This document shows, piece by piece, positions 11,242 through 20,933 of a DNA stretch of 64,000 bases. The translations under genes were made by a program, and so were the position numbers. The notes under the pieces are model-generated. The model saw nothing but the letters and a program-made list of their open reading frames with translations. It searched no databases and was not told the DNA's origin. This stretch comes from Fulvimarina uroteuthidis (GTDB lineage Bacteria > Pseudomonadota > Alphaproteobacteria > Rhizobiales > Rhizobiaceae). Where the stretch lies: NCBI RefSeq assembly GCF_034321785.1, contig NZ_JAXLPB010000001.1:62001-126000 (forward strand), given 5' to 3'. The stretch's first letter is position 1. Each line of letters begins with the position of its first letter.

Positions 11242-13341
11242 TCAGCCCTTGAGGCGGTCCCACCCTGCGTCGGGCGTGAAGCGGGGACCGTGCTTTGCGG
11301 CGAGACGGTTCATGGTCGAGACGATCTCGTCCACGCCGCGCGTCTTGGCATAATGGATCGGGCCGCCGCGGAAGGGTGCGAAACCGGTGCCGAAGATCAT
11401 CGCTCCGTCGGCCACGTCCTCGTCCTTCACGACGCCCTCGCGCAGACAGGCGACGACGGCATTGAGCATGGGCAGGATCAGGCGATCGATCAGGTCGGGA
11501 TCGTCCTTCGACCCGTCCTTCAGCGCCTCGACGGGCTTCTTGATCGGCTTGCCGCTCTCGTCGAACTTATAGAGCCCCTCGCCGGTCTTGCGGCCGAGCT
11601 TGCCCTCGTCGACGCGCTTCTTCAGCCAGGCGGGCGTTTCCGGAAAGTTTCCGCCGAGGCGTTCGCGCAGCGACGTCGCGACATCCAAGGCGACATCGAG
11701 ACCCACCTGATCGTTCAGCTCGATCGGGCCCATCGGCATGCCGAACCGCTCGGCGCGATCGTCGATACGCTCCTTCGGAATGCCCTCGTCCATGAGGATC
11801 ATGGCCTCGGCCATGTAGGGAAGCAGCGCGCGGTTGACGAGAAAACCCGGCGCGGACTTGACCGGGGCCGGCAGGCGAGAAAGCTCCACGGCGAAGTTCG
11901 TCGCCCGCCGTGTCGTCTCCTCGCTGACCGCGTCGTGACTGACGATCTCGATCAGCTGCATCCGGGAGACCGGGTTGAAGAAATGCAGGCCGACGAAGCG
12001 AGAGGGATCGGACAGGCCTTCGGCAAGGTCCGGCAGCGGCAGGGCCGACGTGTTGGTCGCGAGAATCGCGCCCTCCTTCATCTTCGCCTCGACGTCCGCA
12101 TAGATCTTGCGCTTGAGATCCAGTTTTTCCGGCACGGCCTCGATGATGATGTCGGCACGGGCGATGCCGAGCCCGTCCGTGTCCGGGATCAGCCGGTCGA
12201 GCGCCTCACGCACCTTGATCGGGTCCTTCAGGACCGCCTGCAGCATTTTCGACGCGGCCTTGATCGCCTTGCCCATGGGCTTGAGGGAAACGTCGCCGAG
12301 CGTGACCGTGAAGCCCTGCTTGGCCGACCATGCCGCGATCTCGCCGCCCATGGCGCCCGCACCGATCACATGCACATGGCGAATGCCGGACTTGCCCTGG
12401 CGCAGGCCGCGCATGGTTTCGCGCAGGAAGAAGACGCGCACGAGATTGCGTGAGGTTTCGGTCTCGACGAGGTCGGAGAAGCTGAGGATCTCCGCCTCCT
12501 GCATCGCCTTTTCCGAACCGCCATGCTGTTCCCACAAATCGATCAGCGCGTAGGGCGCGGGATAGACGTCCTTCTTCGCCTTCTCCGCCGTTTTCCGGCG
12601 CATCTGTTTGGCGGCCAGCGAGCGGGCGGGCTTCAGTCCGAAGGCGCTCCTCTTCAGGCTGCCCGAATCCGAACCGATCTCGTCGTGACGCGCCGCCTCG
12701 ATCGCGCTTGCCACATGGCGCTCCTCGACCACCGCATCGACGAGGCCGATGGATTTCGCCTTTCTGGCGCTCACCGACTTGCCGGTCAGCATCAGTGTCA
12801 TGGCCTCCAGCGGATCGGCCTTCATGGTGGAGCGGTAGGTGCCGCCGAGGCCCGGGTGCAGGCCGAGCATGACCTCCGGAAAGCCGAGCGAGGCGTCCGA
12901 TACGGCGATCCGCTTGTCGCAGGCGAGCGCGAGTTCCAGTCCACCGCCGAGGCAATGGCCGTGTATGACGGCGATCGTCCGGGCCTGTACGTTCGCCAGC
13001 CGGTCGAGGATGAGATGGGCTTCCCGCAACATGCCGCGAATATCGCCGGTCGAAGCCCCGACGAACTGGTTGATGTCGGCGCCGGCGGCGAAACCGGCAG
13101 GCTTTGCCGAGCGAATGACGACGGCCGCCGGCTTCTGGTCGACGATATGGTCGATATGTCGTGCAAGCTCCGCCAGCACGTCGCGATTGATCGTGTTGAC
13201 CGACTTTCCCGGGCAATCGAGCGCGAGCCAGTAGACATAATCCTCGTCGATCGCTCCGCGCCAGTTTCCGTCTGGCTCCGCAAGGCGTACGGGCCCGAGT
13301 TCGAGAGCACGGTCTGCAAGTGCGGAAAGCATTCTACCCAT
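11242..13341 (-). CDS. fadJ: Bifunctional enoyl-CoA hydratase / 3-hydroxyacyl-CoA dehydrogenase (FadJ/FadB type)
   Basis: A 699-residue beta-oxidation alpha subunit. Seen: an N-terminal crotonase domain (residues about 20-220) with GFAAGADI and GHCLGGGLELALACD oxyanion-hole segments, then an NAD-binding GAGAMGGEIA motif, the dehydrogenase region with GLHFFNPVSRMQLIEI, and a C-terminal dehydrogenase repeat (GTGFAPFRGGP). It converts trans-2-enoyl-CoA to 3-ketoacyl-CoA. The ATG at 13341 has GAGAG 7 bases upstream. It lies 136 bases after the thiolase gene, so fadE-fadA-fadJ probably form one transcription unit. Confidence 0.93.
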   Translation of the reverse strand: MGRMLSALADRALELGPVRLAEPDGNWRGAIDEDYVYWLALDCPGKSVNTINRDVLAELARHIDHIVDQKPAAVVIRSAKPAGFAAGADINQFVGASTGDIRGMLREAHLILDRLANVQARTIAVIHGHCLGGGLELALACDKRIAVSDASLGFPEVMLGLHPGLGGTYRSTMKADPLEAMTLMLTGKSVSARKAKSIGLVDAVVEERHVASAIEAARHDEIGSDSGSLKRSAFGLKPARSLAAKQMRRKTAEKAKKDVYPAPYALIDLWEQHGGSEKAMQEAEILSFSDLVETETSRNLVRVFFLRETMRGLRQGKSGIRHVHVIGAGAMGGEIAAWSAKQGFTVTLGDVSLKPMGKAIKAASKMLQAVLKDPIKVREALDRLIPDTDGLGIARADIIIEAVPEKLDLKRKIYADVEAKMKEGAILATNTSALPLPDLAEGLSDPSRFVGLHFFNPVSRMQLIEIVSHDAVSEETTRRATNFAVELSRLPAPVKSAPGFLVNRALLPYMAEAMILMDEGIPKERIDDRAERFGMPMGPIELNDQVGLDVALDVATSLRERLGGNFPETPAWLKKRVDEGKLGRKTGEGLYKFDESGKPIKKPVEALKDGSKDDPDLIDRLILPMLNAVVACLREGVVKDEDVADGAMIFGTGFAPFRGGPIHYAKTRGVDEIVSTMNRLAAKHGPRFTPDAGWDRLKG

Positions 13342-13477
13342 CGGTCATCTCTCTCGTCGTTTGGGGTCGCGGCCCGCCACGATCGCCGACGAAACCGTCG
13401 TCTGGACCGATGCGCCCGCGCAAAGGAGCCCGACCGGACCGGCACAGGGCCGTCCGGTCGTCACGAAAATCCGGCGC

Positions 13478-14761
13478 TCAAGCCGCTTCCAGCAGCATGG
13501 CGCCGCCCTGCCCGCCGCCGATGCACTCCGTCGCGATGCCGCGCTTCCTGCCGAGGCGCTTCATGGCGTTCGCCAGATGCAGCGTGATGCGGTTGCCGCT
13601 GGTGCCGACGGGATGACCCATCGAGATCGCACCGCCGTCGACGTTCAGATTGTCGCGCGCGATCCGGCCCCCTGCGCCGTGAAGGCCGAGCACGGTGTCG
13701 GCGATGTCCGGGGTGTCGAGCGCCTCGACACAGGACAGGACCTGCGCGGCGAACGCCTCGTTGATTTCCCACAGATCGACATCGGCGACCGCCATTTTCT
13801 GGCGCTTCAGGATCGGCGCGGTCGAGACGACCGGACCGAGCCCCATGATCGAGGGGTCGAGCGCGCCCCACTCGGAATCGACGATGCGTGCCAACGGCGT
13901 CAGCCCGTGCTTCTCGACGGCCTCTTCCGAGGCGAGGATCACCCAGGACGCGCCGTCGGTGATCTGCGAGGAATTGCCGGGGGTCACCTTGCCATAGGGT
14001 CGCTCGAAGACCGGCTTCAGCTTGGCGAGGGACTTGACGTCGGAGTTGGGGCGGTTGCCGTCGTCGTGATCGTAGACCGAACCGTCGCGCGCCACCATGG
14101 ACAGCATTTCGTGCCGGAACCAGCCTTCCCGGGTCGCTTGGGCGAGCCGGAGATGGCTGTCGACGGCGTAGGTGTCGGCGTCACGGCGGGTGATGTTGAA
14201 CAGATGCGCCAGGATCTCGGCGGTCTGGCCCATGTTGAGATTGGTGATCGGATCGGTCAGTCCGCGCTCGAGCCCGATCACCGGCTTCAGGAAATCGGGT
14301 TTGAGCCCGCCGAAGACCTTCAGCCTGTCGCCGGTCGTCCGGGCGCCGTTCAGCCTGGCGAACCAGTCCACCGCACCGCGCCTAAGGACGAGCGGCGAAT
14401 GGCTGAGCGCCTCCGCGCCGCCCGCCATGACGATATCCGCCGTGCCGCGCTCGATGTAGCGGAACGCGGTGTCGATCGACTGCATGCCGGAGCCGCAATT
14501 GATCTGCACCGAAAAGGCCGGCGTCTCGTCGGACAGACCGAGCCTCAGGGACGCGACGCGCGCCGGGTTCATCTCGTCGGCGATCACGTTGACGCAACCC
14601 AGAATGACGAGATCGATCGCGGTCTCCGGAAACGGCTGGCGCATCAGCAGGGGCCGCCCGCACTGGACCGCAAGATCCACGGGCGTGAACGGACCCGGCT
14701 TGCCGCGCGCCTTGATGAAAGGCGTACGGGCACCGTCGACGATGAAGACCGGTTTCGGCAT
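13478..14761 (-). CDS. fadI: Acetyl-CoA C-acyltransferase (thiolase)
   Basis: A 427-residue thiolase that cleaves 3-ketoacyl-CoA in the last beta-oxidation step. Seen: nucleophilic Cys89 in INCGSGMQS, the NEAFAAQ motif, GGAISMGHPVGTSGNR with the catalytic His, and the C-terminal CIGGGQGGA with the second Cys. All active-site blocks are intact. Its ATG shares one base with the stop of the acyl-CoA dehydrogenase gene (TAATG), which indicates translational coupling. FadI-type partner of the FadJ-like gene downstream is inferred from the pairing; the exact FadA versus FadI class was not tested. Confidence 0.93.
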   Translation of the reverse strand: MPKPVFIVDGARTPFIKARGKPGPFTPVDLAVQCGRPLLMRQPFPETAIDLVILGCVNVIADEMNPARVASLRLGLSDETPAFSVQINCGSGMQSIDTAFRYIERGTADIVMAGGAEALSHSPLVLRRGAVDWFARLNGARTTGDRLKVFGGLKPDFLKPVIGLERGLTDPITNLNMGQTAEILAHLFNITRRDADTYAVDSHLRLAQATREGWFRHEMLSMVARDGSVYDHDDGNRPNSDVKSLAKLKPVFERPYGKVTPGNSSQITDGASWVILASEEAVEKHGLTPLARIVDSEWGALDPSIMGLGPVVSTAPILKRQKMAVADVDLWEINEAFAAQVLSCVEALDTPDIADTVLGLHGAGGRIARDNLNVDGGAISMGHPVGTSGNRITLHLANAMKRLGRKRGIATECIGGGQGGAMLLEAA

Positions 14762-17031
14762 TATTCGGCAGCCTCACGATGGGTTTCAGGGGTTTGCTGG
14801 TTCGAGCCGCGCGCGTCCTCGGCCGTCAGGTGCGAGATCTCGGACAGCTTGAACGAATCGACCATGACGACCTTGCGCTTGGCGGCGAGATAATTCGACA
14901 GCGTGTCGAACTCCTCGGTCGTGATCACGCCCTGGTCGCGCGCGACCTCGCTGTCGCGAACCTTGGCCTGGCGCATCTTCTTCTCGATCGGCTCGACTTC
15001 GACGGCAAGCTGGAAGGCCCGCTCGAGGTCCTGCAGCGGGTGGTTGTCGCGGCCTTCGCCGAGATAGAGATCCGGCGTCAGGCGATCGCGCTGGGACGAG
15101 GGACGCATCAGGATATCGGCGACCTCGCGGACGAGTTCGTCGGACGGCGCCTGATAGGGGACCCCGAGCGGGAACGCGACGAAGCGCGTGAACGCTGCGG
15201 CCCAGCGGGCCGGCATGTTGTCGAGAACGCCGTTGAAGGCGAGCGACATGCGGTTGATGCCGTTCTGCATGATGAACTCGATGATCGGCTTGTCCGCCTC
15301 GGGCCGACCTTCGTCCTCGAAGCGCTTGAGGCTCGCCGAGAGCAGATAGAGTTCGGACAGAATGTCGCCGAGGCGGCCCGAAATCATCTCGCGGCGCTTC
15401 AGGCTGCCACCCAGCGTCAGCAACGAGAGATCCGACAACATGGCGAAGGCCGACGAAAGCCGCGACAATTGCCGCCAGTGACTGGTGAGCGCAGCCTTCG
15501 GCGCCGGCGCAGCGAGACCGCCGGTCCAACCGCGCAGGAAGGCCCGGAACACGTTCTTGGCCGAATGGCCGACATGGCTCCAGAACGCCTTGTCGAAATC
15601 CTTCAGACCACGTGTCTGATCCTCGTCGGAAAGCGCCAGAAGCTCCGTCAACATGTAGGGGTGCGCGCGGATCGCGCCCTGGCCGAAGATCATCAGGCTG
15701 CGCGTCAGGATGTTCGCGCCCTCGACGGTGATGGCGATGGGGACGCCGCGATAGGCCGCCGCCAGATAGTTCGACGGCCCCTCGATGATCGCCTTGCCGC
15801 CCAGAATATCCATGCCGCGCTCGATCGATTCGCGCATGCGATAGGTGGCGTTGGATTTCATGATCGCCGAAATGACGGACGGCTTGTGGCCCTCGTCGAG
15901 CGCGGCGACCGTCAGGCGGCGCGCCGCATCGACAAGATAGGCGTTGCCGGCGATGTCGGCGAGCGGCTCCTGAATGCCCTCGAACATGCCGATCGGCACG
16001 TTGAACTGGGTGCGCACGCGCGAATAGGCACCGGCGGTCCGGGCGCAGAGCGCCGTGGACGCGCTCGACTGCGACGGCAACGAGATGCCGCGACCGGCGG
16101 CGAGCGCCGTCATCAGCATCGTCCAGCCCTGGCCGATCTGCTTCTCACCGCCGAGGATCCAATCCATCGGGATGAACACATCCTTGCCGTAGAGAGGACC
16201 ATTCTGGAAATAGGTGTTGAGCGGCACGTGGCGCTCGCTCTGGTCGACGCCCTTGGTCGAGGTCGGGATCAGCGCGACCGTGATGCCGAGATTCTCGCCG
16301 CGACCGAGATGGTTCTCGGGGTCGCGCATCTTGAAGGCGAGACCCATGACGGTCGCCACCGGTGCGAGGGTGATGTAGCGCTTCTCGAAGTTGAGGCGGA
16401 TGCCCAGAACCCGCTCGCCCTCGTGCTCGCCATATTCCACGACGCCGACATCGGTCATGGCGGCGGCATCGGAGCCGGCTTCCGGCGATGTCAGGCCGAA
16501 ACACGGAATTTCCCGCCCGTCCGCAAGGCGCGGCATCCAATAGTCACGCTGGGCGTCGGTGCCGAAATGCAGCATGAGCTCGCCGGGTCCCAGAGAGTTC
16601 GGGACCATGACCGTCACGCCCGCCGCGACCGAGCAGGACGAGATCTTGCGCACGACCTCCGAATGGGCGGTGTTCGAGAAACCGAGCCCGCCATACTGCT
16701 TCGGAATGATCATGCCGAAGAACTTCTTCTCGCGCATGAAGGCCCATGCCTCGGGCGCGAGATCATGGTCCTTGTTGATGATCTGCCAGTCGTCGATCAT
16801 CTTGCAGAGTTCGGTGGTGGGACCATCGAGAAAGGCCTGCTCCTCCGCCGTCAGGCGGGCGGGCGGCATGTCGACGAGGCTCTGCCAGTCGGGATTGCCG
16901 GTGAACAGTTCGCGGTCGAACCAGACGGTTCCCGCATTGATCGCCTCGCGCTCGGTTTCCGAGATCGCAGGCATCACGCCCTTGGCCCATTTGAAGATGG
17001 GACGGGTCAGTTTTTCGGCTCGCCAGGACAT
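14761..17031 (-). CDS. fadE: Acyl-CoA dehydrogenase, FadE type
   Basis: A 756-residue long acyl-CoA dehydrogenase that starts beta-oxidation by making the trans-2-enoyl-CoA. Seen: FGMIIPKQYGGLGFS, the FAD-contacting GLTSPEAGSDAA, GGKAIIEGPSN, and ITVEGANIL where the catalytic Glu of FadE proteins is expected. The C-terminal domain specific to FadE follows. The protein is somewhat shorter than E. coli FadE. The start at 17031 gives MSWRAEKLTRP with GAGG-rich sequence upstream; the frame extends further without homology. It is the first gene of the block, and its upstream region holds a possible MerR/LiuR-type operator. Confidence 0.93.
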   Translation of the reverse strand: MSWRAEKLTRPIFKWAKGVMPAISETEREAINAGTVWFDRELFTGNPDWQSLVDMPPARLTAEEQAFLDGPTTELCKMIDDWQIINKDHDLAPEAWAFMREKKFFGMIIPKQYGGLGFSNTAHSEVVRKISSCSVAAGVTVMVPNSLGPGELMLHFGTDAQRDYWMPRLADGREIPCFGLTSPEAGSDAAAMTDVGVVEYGEHEGERVLGIRLNFEKRYITLAPVATVMGLAFKMRDPENHLGRGENLGITVALIPTSTKGVDQSERHVPLNTYFQNGPLYGKDVFIPMDWILGGEKQIGQGWTMLMTALAAGRGISLPSQSSASTALCARTAGAYSRVRTQFNVPIGMFEGIQEPLADIAGNAYLVDAARRLTVAALDEGHKPSVISAIMKSNATYRMRESIERGMDILGGKAIIEGPSNYLAAAYRGVPIAITVEGANILTRSLMIFGQGAIRAHPYMLTELLALSDEDQTRGLKDFDKAFWSHVGHSAKNVFRAFLRGWTGGLAAPAPKAALTSHWRQLSRLSSAFAMLSDLSLLTLGGSLKRREMISGRLGDILSELYLLSASLKRFEDEGRPEADKPIIEFIMQNGINRMSLAFNGVLDNMPARWAAAFTRFVAFPLGVPYQAPSDELVREVADILMRPSSQRDRLTPDLYLGEGRDNHPLQDLERAFQLAVEVEPIEKKMRQAKVRDSEVARDQGVITTEEFDTLSNYLAAKRKVVMVDSFKLSEISHLTAEDARGSNQQTPETHREAAE

Positions 17032-17420
17032 TGTTTTGCGCTCCTCATTGCCTCGCCCCGTCCACCCTTGGTTAACGTAGGCGATTCGAATTGGTTTCCA
17101 GACCATCCATGACGAGCGGACCCGAAAATCTCGCGATCTCGGGTCCGTCACAATGGTCGCGACGGTATGGCTACACCTTACGTAAACGGAAGAGGAAAGT
17201 GAAGGGGGGAAGCGGCGACGCGATGTCGCTTCGCGGATCGATCGGTCGGACGGCGCAGCCTACGGTGGAAAGCCGGGGCAATGCGCTCCGGGCAAGGCGA
17301 GGGCCCGATCCGGAGCGAGCAGTGCTTCGGCCTTAAATCGAAATCGATTTTCGGAAAGCCTGACGCGAGAAATCCCGCGGATTGCTAGAGCATCGTCCGC
17401 CTGGACAGACGCACGATGCT
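17032..17420. other. Intergenic region upstream of fadE
   Basis: 389 bases without a convincing gene. The right part holds a palindromic repeat (17331-17423). The left part should contain the fadE promoter and holds a possible operator at 17176-17189. Confidence 0.6.
17176..17189 (-). promoter_or_regulatory. Possible LiuR/MerR-type operator of fadE
   Basis: CCTTACGTAAACGG (GTTTACGTAAGG on the fadE strand) lies about 145 bases before the fadE start. It resembles the ACGTAAACGT-like sites that MerR-family LiuR regulators use for acyl-CoA catabolism genes in proteobacteria. The assignment rests on resemblance only; no regulator gene is nearby. Confidence 0.35.
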
Positions 17421-17423
17421 CTA
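17331..17423 (-). repeat. Dispersed palindromic element, copy A, at the 3' end of xylB
   Basis: A small hairpin (TCGAAATCGATTTTCGG) is followed by a spacer and a large hairpin with 11-base arms TAGAGCATCGT (17386-17396) and ACGATGCTCTA (17413-17423). The last three bases, read on the minus strand, are the TAG stop of xylB. A similar two-part element lies at 51755-51849. Confidence 0.75.
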
Positions 17424-18890
17424 AGCGGCCGCGGTCGGCTTTGTCAGTGCGGCAAGGGCCGGATAGAGCGCACGGTACCGGCGATAGGCATCCTCGAACG
17501 CTTCCACCTGCGACGATGAAGGTTCGAACGTGCGCGCGATCGGCGGCATGGTCATGACGCTCGCGGCCGCCTCGCCGGTCGCCGCGCACCGGCCGAGACG
17601 GGCGGCGCCCAGCGCGGCCCCGAAGTCGCCGGCCTCGGGCAGGACGATCTCGGTCTCGAGCACCGTCGCCATCAGTTGCAGCCAGTAGGCGGAGCGTGCG
17701 CCGGCCCCCACCGCGACGAGGCGGGTGGCCCGAGACGATGCGGCACCTGCTTCCAGGCAATCGCGCATCGAGAAGGCCACCCCTTCCATCACCGCGCGGG
17801 TCATGTCCGCGCGGCTCGTCCCGGCTTCGAGACCGACGAACACGCCCCTGATGTCGGCATCGTTGTGCGGTGTCCGCTCGCCGGACAGGTAGGGAAGGAA
17901 GAGCAGCCGTCCGGGCTCGGCAACCGTGTCGCCGAGGGCGCCTGTGAGGGCGGCGGGTTTTTCCTGCAGCAGGCCGGAGAGCCATTCGATCGACCCGGCG
18001 GCAGACAGGGTCACGCCCATCTGGTGCCACAGACCGGGGATGGCGTGGCAAAAGGTGTGGATCGCCGTATCGGCGGCGGGATGATAGCCGGCGGACGGCG
18101 TGAACAGGACGCCGGACGTGCCGAGCGAAAGAAACCCGCTGCCGGGCTCCGAGACGCCGACCCCGCAGGCGGAGGCGGCATTGTCCCCGGCGCCACCGGC
18201 GACGGTCACGCCCTTTCGAAGGCCGAACCGTTCGGCGAGGCCGGCGCGCAACGTTCCCGAGGCCTCGGTGCCTTCGACGAGGCGCGGCATGTGCGAGCGC
18301 GACAGATGCGTGCGGTCCAGCATCCTGTCCGACCAGTCGCGCGCGCCGGTGTCGAGCCAGGCGGTCCCGGCGGCGTCCGACATGTCGGAAACCTTCTCGC
18401 CGGTGAGCCATAGCCTCAGATAGTCCTTCGGCAGGAGCACGGCGGACACCTTGTCGAAAATCTCGGGTTCGTTGGCACGCACCCAGTCGAGCTTCGGAGC
18501 GGTGAAGCCGGGAAAGACGATATTGCCCGTGATCCGCCGGGCCTGCGCATCGTCGAGCGATGCGGCCTGCCGGGCGGCCCGCGTGTCGTTCCACAGGATG
18601 CAGGGCCGAAGCGGTCCCTCGTCCGCGCCGATCAGGGTCGCGCCGTGCATATGGCCGGACAGGCCGATGCCCTCGACCGCGGCGAGCGCCTCGCCATGCT
18701 CGGCTCCGAGCCTCGCGAGCACCGCCTCGCAGGCGACGATCCAGCTTTCGGGATTCTGCTCGGACCAGCCGAAGGCCGGCCGCTCGACGGAGAGGCTCTC
18801 GCTCGCCGAGGCCAGCGGCAGGCCGTCCTCCCCGACGATGAGCGCCTTGAGGGAGGACGTACCGAGATCGAGGCCAAGGGTAACGGGCAT
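17421..18890 (-). CDS. xylB: Xylulokinase
   Basis: A 489-residue FGGY-family sugar kinase that phosphorylates D-xylulose. Seen: the N-terminal phosphate loop LGLDLGTSSLKA, LSGHMHGATLI, WNDTRAARQA, GGAGDNAASACGVG and GERTPHNDADIRGVF, all typical of XylB. The start at 18890 (MPVTLGLDLG) is chosen because the kinase fold begins at once; the frame stays open for 15 more codons without homology. No xylA or sugar transporter gene is adjacent, so it stands alone. Its stop codon lies inside a palindromic repeat. Related pentulokinases such as ribulokinase are less likely given motif fit. Confidence 0.88.
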   Translation of the reverse strand: MPVTLGLDLGTSSLKALIVGEDGLPLASASESLSVERPAFGWSEQNPESWIVACEAVLARLGAEHGEALAAVEGIGLSGHMHGATLIGADEGPLRPCILWNDTRAARQAASLDDAQARRITGNIVFPGFTAPKLDWVRANEPEIFDKVSAVLLPKDYLRLWLTGEKVSDMSDAAGTAWLDTGARDWSDRMLDRTHLSRSHMPRLVEGTEASGTLRAGLAERFGLRKGVTVAGGAGDNAASACGVGVSEPGSGFLSLGTSGVLFTPSAGYHPAADTAIHTFCHAIPGLWHQMGVTLSAAGSIEWLSGLLQEKPAALTGALGDTVAEPGRLLFLPYLSGERTPHNDADIRGVFVGLEAGTSRADMTRAVMEGVAFSMRDCLEAGAASSRATRLVAVGAGARSAYWLQLMATVLETEIVLPEAGDFGAALGAARLGRCAATGEAAASVMTMPPIARTFEPSSSQVEAFEDAYRRYRALYPALAALTKPTAAA

Positions 18891-19000
18891 GGGGTGGGTC
18901 CGGCTGTTGTGAACGGGCGCAGAATCGCCTGCCATCGTGTAGCCGAAAGCCTGGTTTCGGCAAGTCTTCGCCTTACCCGATCCGCCTGCCCGTCGCCCGT

Positions 19001-19948
19001 TCAGACCGTGTTCTGGACGGCGACGTAGCCCGCATAGGCCAACAGCAGCGCGGCGCCGACGCCGCGTCCGACAATGGTCACCCTGTACAGGTAGAGGGCG
19101 GCGGCAGCGGCGACCGCGATCATGATCGGCCCGTCGACGCTCGCGAACCGGTCCGCCACCGGAATCGGGCTGATGATCGCGGTGATGCCGAGAATGCAGA
19201 GAATGTTGAAGATGTTCGAGCCGACGACGTTGGCGAGCACCACTTCGGCCTCTCGTTTGCGCGCGGCGACGATCGCGGTCGCAAGCTCCGGCAGGGAGGT
19301 GCCGATGGCGACGATCGTCAGGCCGATGACGGCTTCCGAAATGCCGAGATCGCGGGCAATTCCCGTCGCGCCGTCCACCATGAATCGGGCGCCGAGAACC
19401 AGCATGACGATGCCCGCGACGACGAAGAGGCCGGCGGGAAGCGGCGCAAGGCCAGGCGCCTCCTCCCGAAGCTCGACCTGCACGGCCTTCCTGCGCCGGC
19501 GTTCCAGACCGTAGCTGACGACGAGGTAGACGCCGAGCGCCGCAAACAGGCCGATGCCCATGACCCGGTCGATCGTGCCGAACAGGAAGAGCGCGCCGAT
19601 CAGAAGGGACGCCGCGACCATGACGACGAGATCGCGCCGAATCGACGTGTCCGTGTTGGCGATCGGTGCGATGACGGCGGCCACGCCCAGGATAAGAAGA
19701 ATGTTGGCGATGTTGGAGCCGACGACGTTGCCGATGGCGATATCGGGCGAACCGGCGAGCGCTGCCTGGATGGACACGAGCAGTTCAGGGGCGCTGGTGC
19801 CGAATCCGACGATGACGAGCCCGACGATCAGCCGGGACAGTCCGAAGCGTATCGCGATCGAAGTGGCGCCCTTTACGAGGCCTTCGCCGCCGATGAACAG
19901 CAGGACGAGCCCCACCGCCAGAAACGCCAGATCCCACACAAGTCCCAT
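19001..19948 (-). CDS. Calcium/sodium antiporter (CaCA family, YrbG-like)
   Basis: A 315-residue inner-membrane cation exchanger. Seen: about ten hydrophobic segments arranged as two inverted repeats, each with the alpha-repeat signature: VIVGFGTSAPELLVS with GNVVGSNIANIL in the first half, and TIVAIGTSLPELATAI with ANVVGSNIFNIL in the second. These carry the ion-binding Glu residues. Length matches YrbG-type proteins. An AAGGGA sequence precedes the ATG. It is 110 bases downstream of nothing related; neighbours give no hint about its regulation. Substrate Ca2+/Na+ is by family only. Confidence 0.92.
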   Translation of the reverse strand: MGLVWDLAFLAVGLVLLFIGGEGLVKGATSIAIRFGLSRLIVGLVIVGFGTSAPELLVSIQAALAGSPDIAIGNVVGSNIANILLILGVAAVIAPIANTDTSIRRDLVVMVAASLLIGALFLFGTIDRVMGIGLFAALGVYLVVSYGLERRRRKAVQVELREEAPGLAPLPAGLFVVAGIVMLVLGARFMVDGATGIARDLGISEAVIGLTIVAIGTSLPELATAIVAARKREAEVVLANVVGSNIFNILCILGITAIISPIPVADRFASVDGPIMIAVAAAAALYLYRVTIVGRGVGAALLLAYAGYVAVQNTV

Positions 19949-20129
19949 ACGGCTTCGTCCCTTCGCTCGTTTCGTTCGGGCGCATCAACGCCCCCCAGGC
20001 TCCCGACATGGGCCCGCAGGGGCGCGTTTGGTAGAAGCCATTCGGCGGAATCTGAGCGAAAAAGGCCCGGCTTTGCGGCATTCTCGGCGACGGGTCGGCG
20101 ACCGCCGTACCCCTGCTGGGACGGCGTGC

Positions 20130-20933
20130 CTATTCGGCTGCGATCATGCCGACGTCGGCGGCGCCATCGATCCGGTGCGCTTCGAATGTCGCGCGGTCGA
20201 CCGATGGAAGCGCCTCGAACGCGGGCTTGGCGAAATAGTAGCCTTGCATCAGCCGGACGCCCGCGCTGCGCAGTTCGCGCAACTCCGCCTCGGTCTCGAT
20301 GCCTTCGGCCAGCACCATGATGTCGAGCTGCCTGGCGACCATGAGAATCGCCGCGACGATCGATCGGCGTGCCGGCGAGGCGTCGATGTTCCGCACGAGA
20401 TGCATGTCGATCTTGATGAGATCGGGCTGGAAGTCGGCGAGAAGCCCGAGCCCGGCATAGCCCGCGCCGAAATCGTCGAGGGCCGTGATGAAGCCGACGC
20501 GCCGATATTCCTCGATGATCCGGTGCAGATGCGCCACGTCGACGACCTGCTCGCCTTCGGTGAACTCGAACATGATCGAGGTCAGCGGCAACCGGTTCTT
20601 GCGCGCCGCCGCGAGCGTGCCGCGCAGGCATGTCGCGGGATCGTAGATCGCGTTGGGCAGGAAATTGATCGACAGCCGGGTTCCCTCGCGATCGAACAGA
20701 CCGGCGGCCAGTTCGATCGCCTTGGTGCGGCAGGCCTGGTCGAAGCGGTATCGCTGTTCCTCGGTCACCTGGGAGAGGATCGACCATGCCCCCTCGCCCG
20801 CAAGACCCCGCACCAGCGCCTCGTAACCCCAGACCCGCTCGCCGACGATGTCGACGATCGGTTGGAACGCCATCGAGAACGCAAAACCCAGCGGCTTCGA
20901 CGTCCGGCAGCCTACACAACTGGTTTTTGACAT
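20130..20933 (-). CDS. EAL-domain cyclic di-GMP phosphodiesterase
   Basis: A 267-residue protein made almost entirely of one EAL domain, predicted to hydrolyse cyclic di-GMP to pGpG in the cytoplasm. Seen: FQPIVD, the signature Glu-Ala-Leu in GYEALVRG (residues 38-40), the metal-binding Asn in SINFLPN, Glu in MFEFTE, the Asp pair in ALDDFGAGYAGL, Lys in LIKIDM and AEGIET, then QGYYFAKP. All catalytic positions look intact. The short N terminus has two cysteines (CVGC) of unknown role. No GGDEF or sensory domain is fused, so its input is unknown. Confidence 0.9.
   Translation of the reverse strand: MSKTSCVGCRTSKPLGFAFSMAFQPIVDIVGERVWGYEALVRGLAGEGAWSILSQVTEEQRYRFDQACRTKAIELAAGLFDREGTRLSINFLPNAIYDPATCLRGTLAAARKNRLPLTSIMFEFTEGEQVVDVAHLHRIIEEYRRVGFITALDDFGAGYAGLGLLADFQPDLIKIDMHLVRNIDASPARRSIVAAILMVARQLDIMVLAEGIETEAELRELRSAGVRLMQGYYFAKPAFEALPSVDRATFEAHRIDGAADVGMIAAE

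Noticed and set aside
14779..17112. A 777-codon open plus-strand frame opposite fadE
   Set aside because: Antisense to an intact acyl-CoA dehydrogenase gene; the composition is that of a shadow frame.
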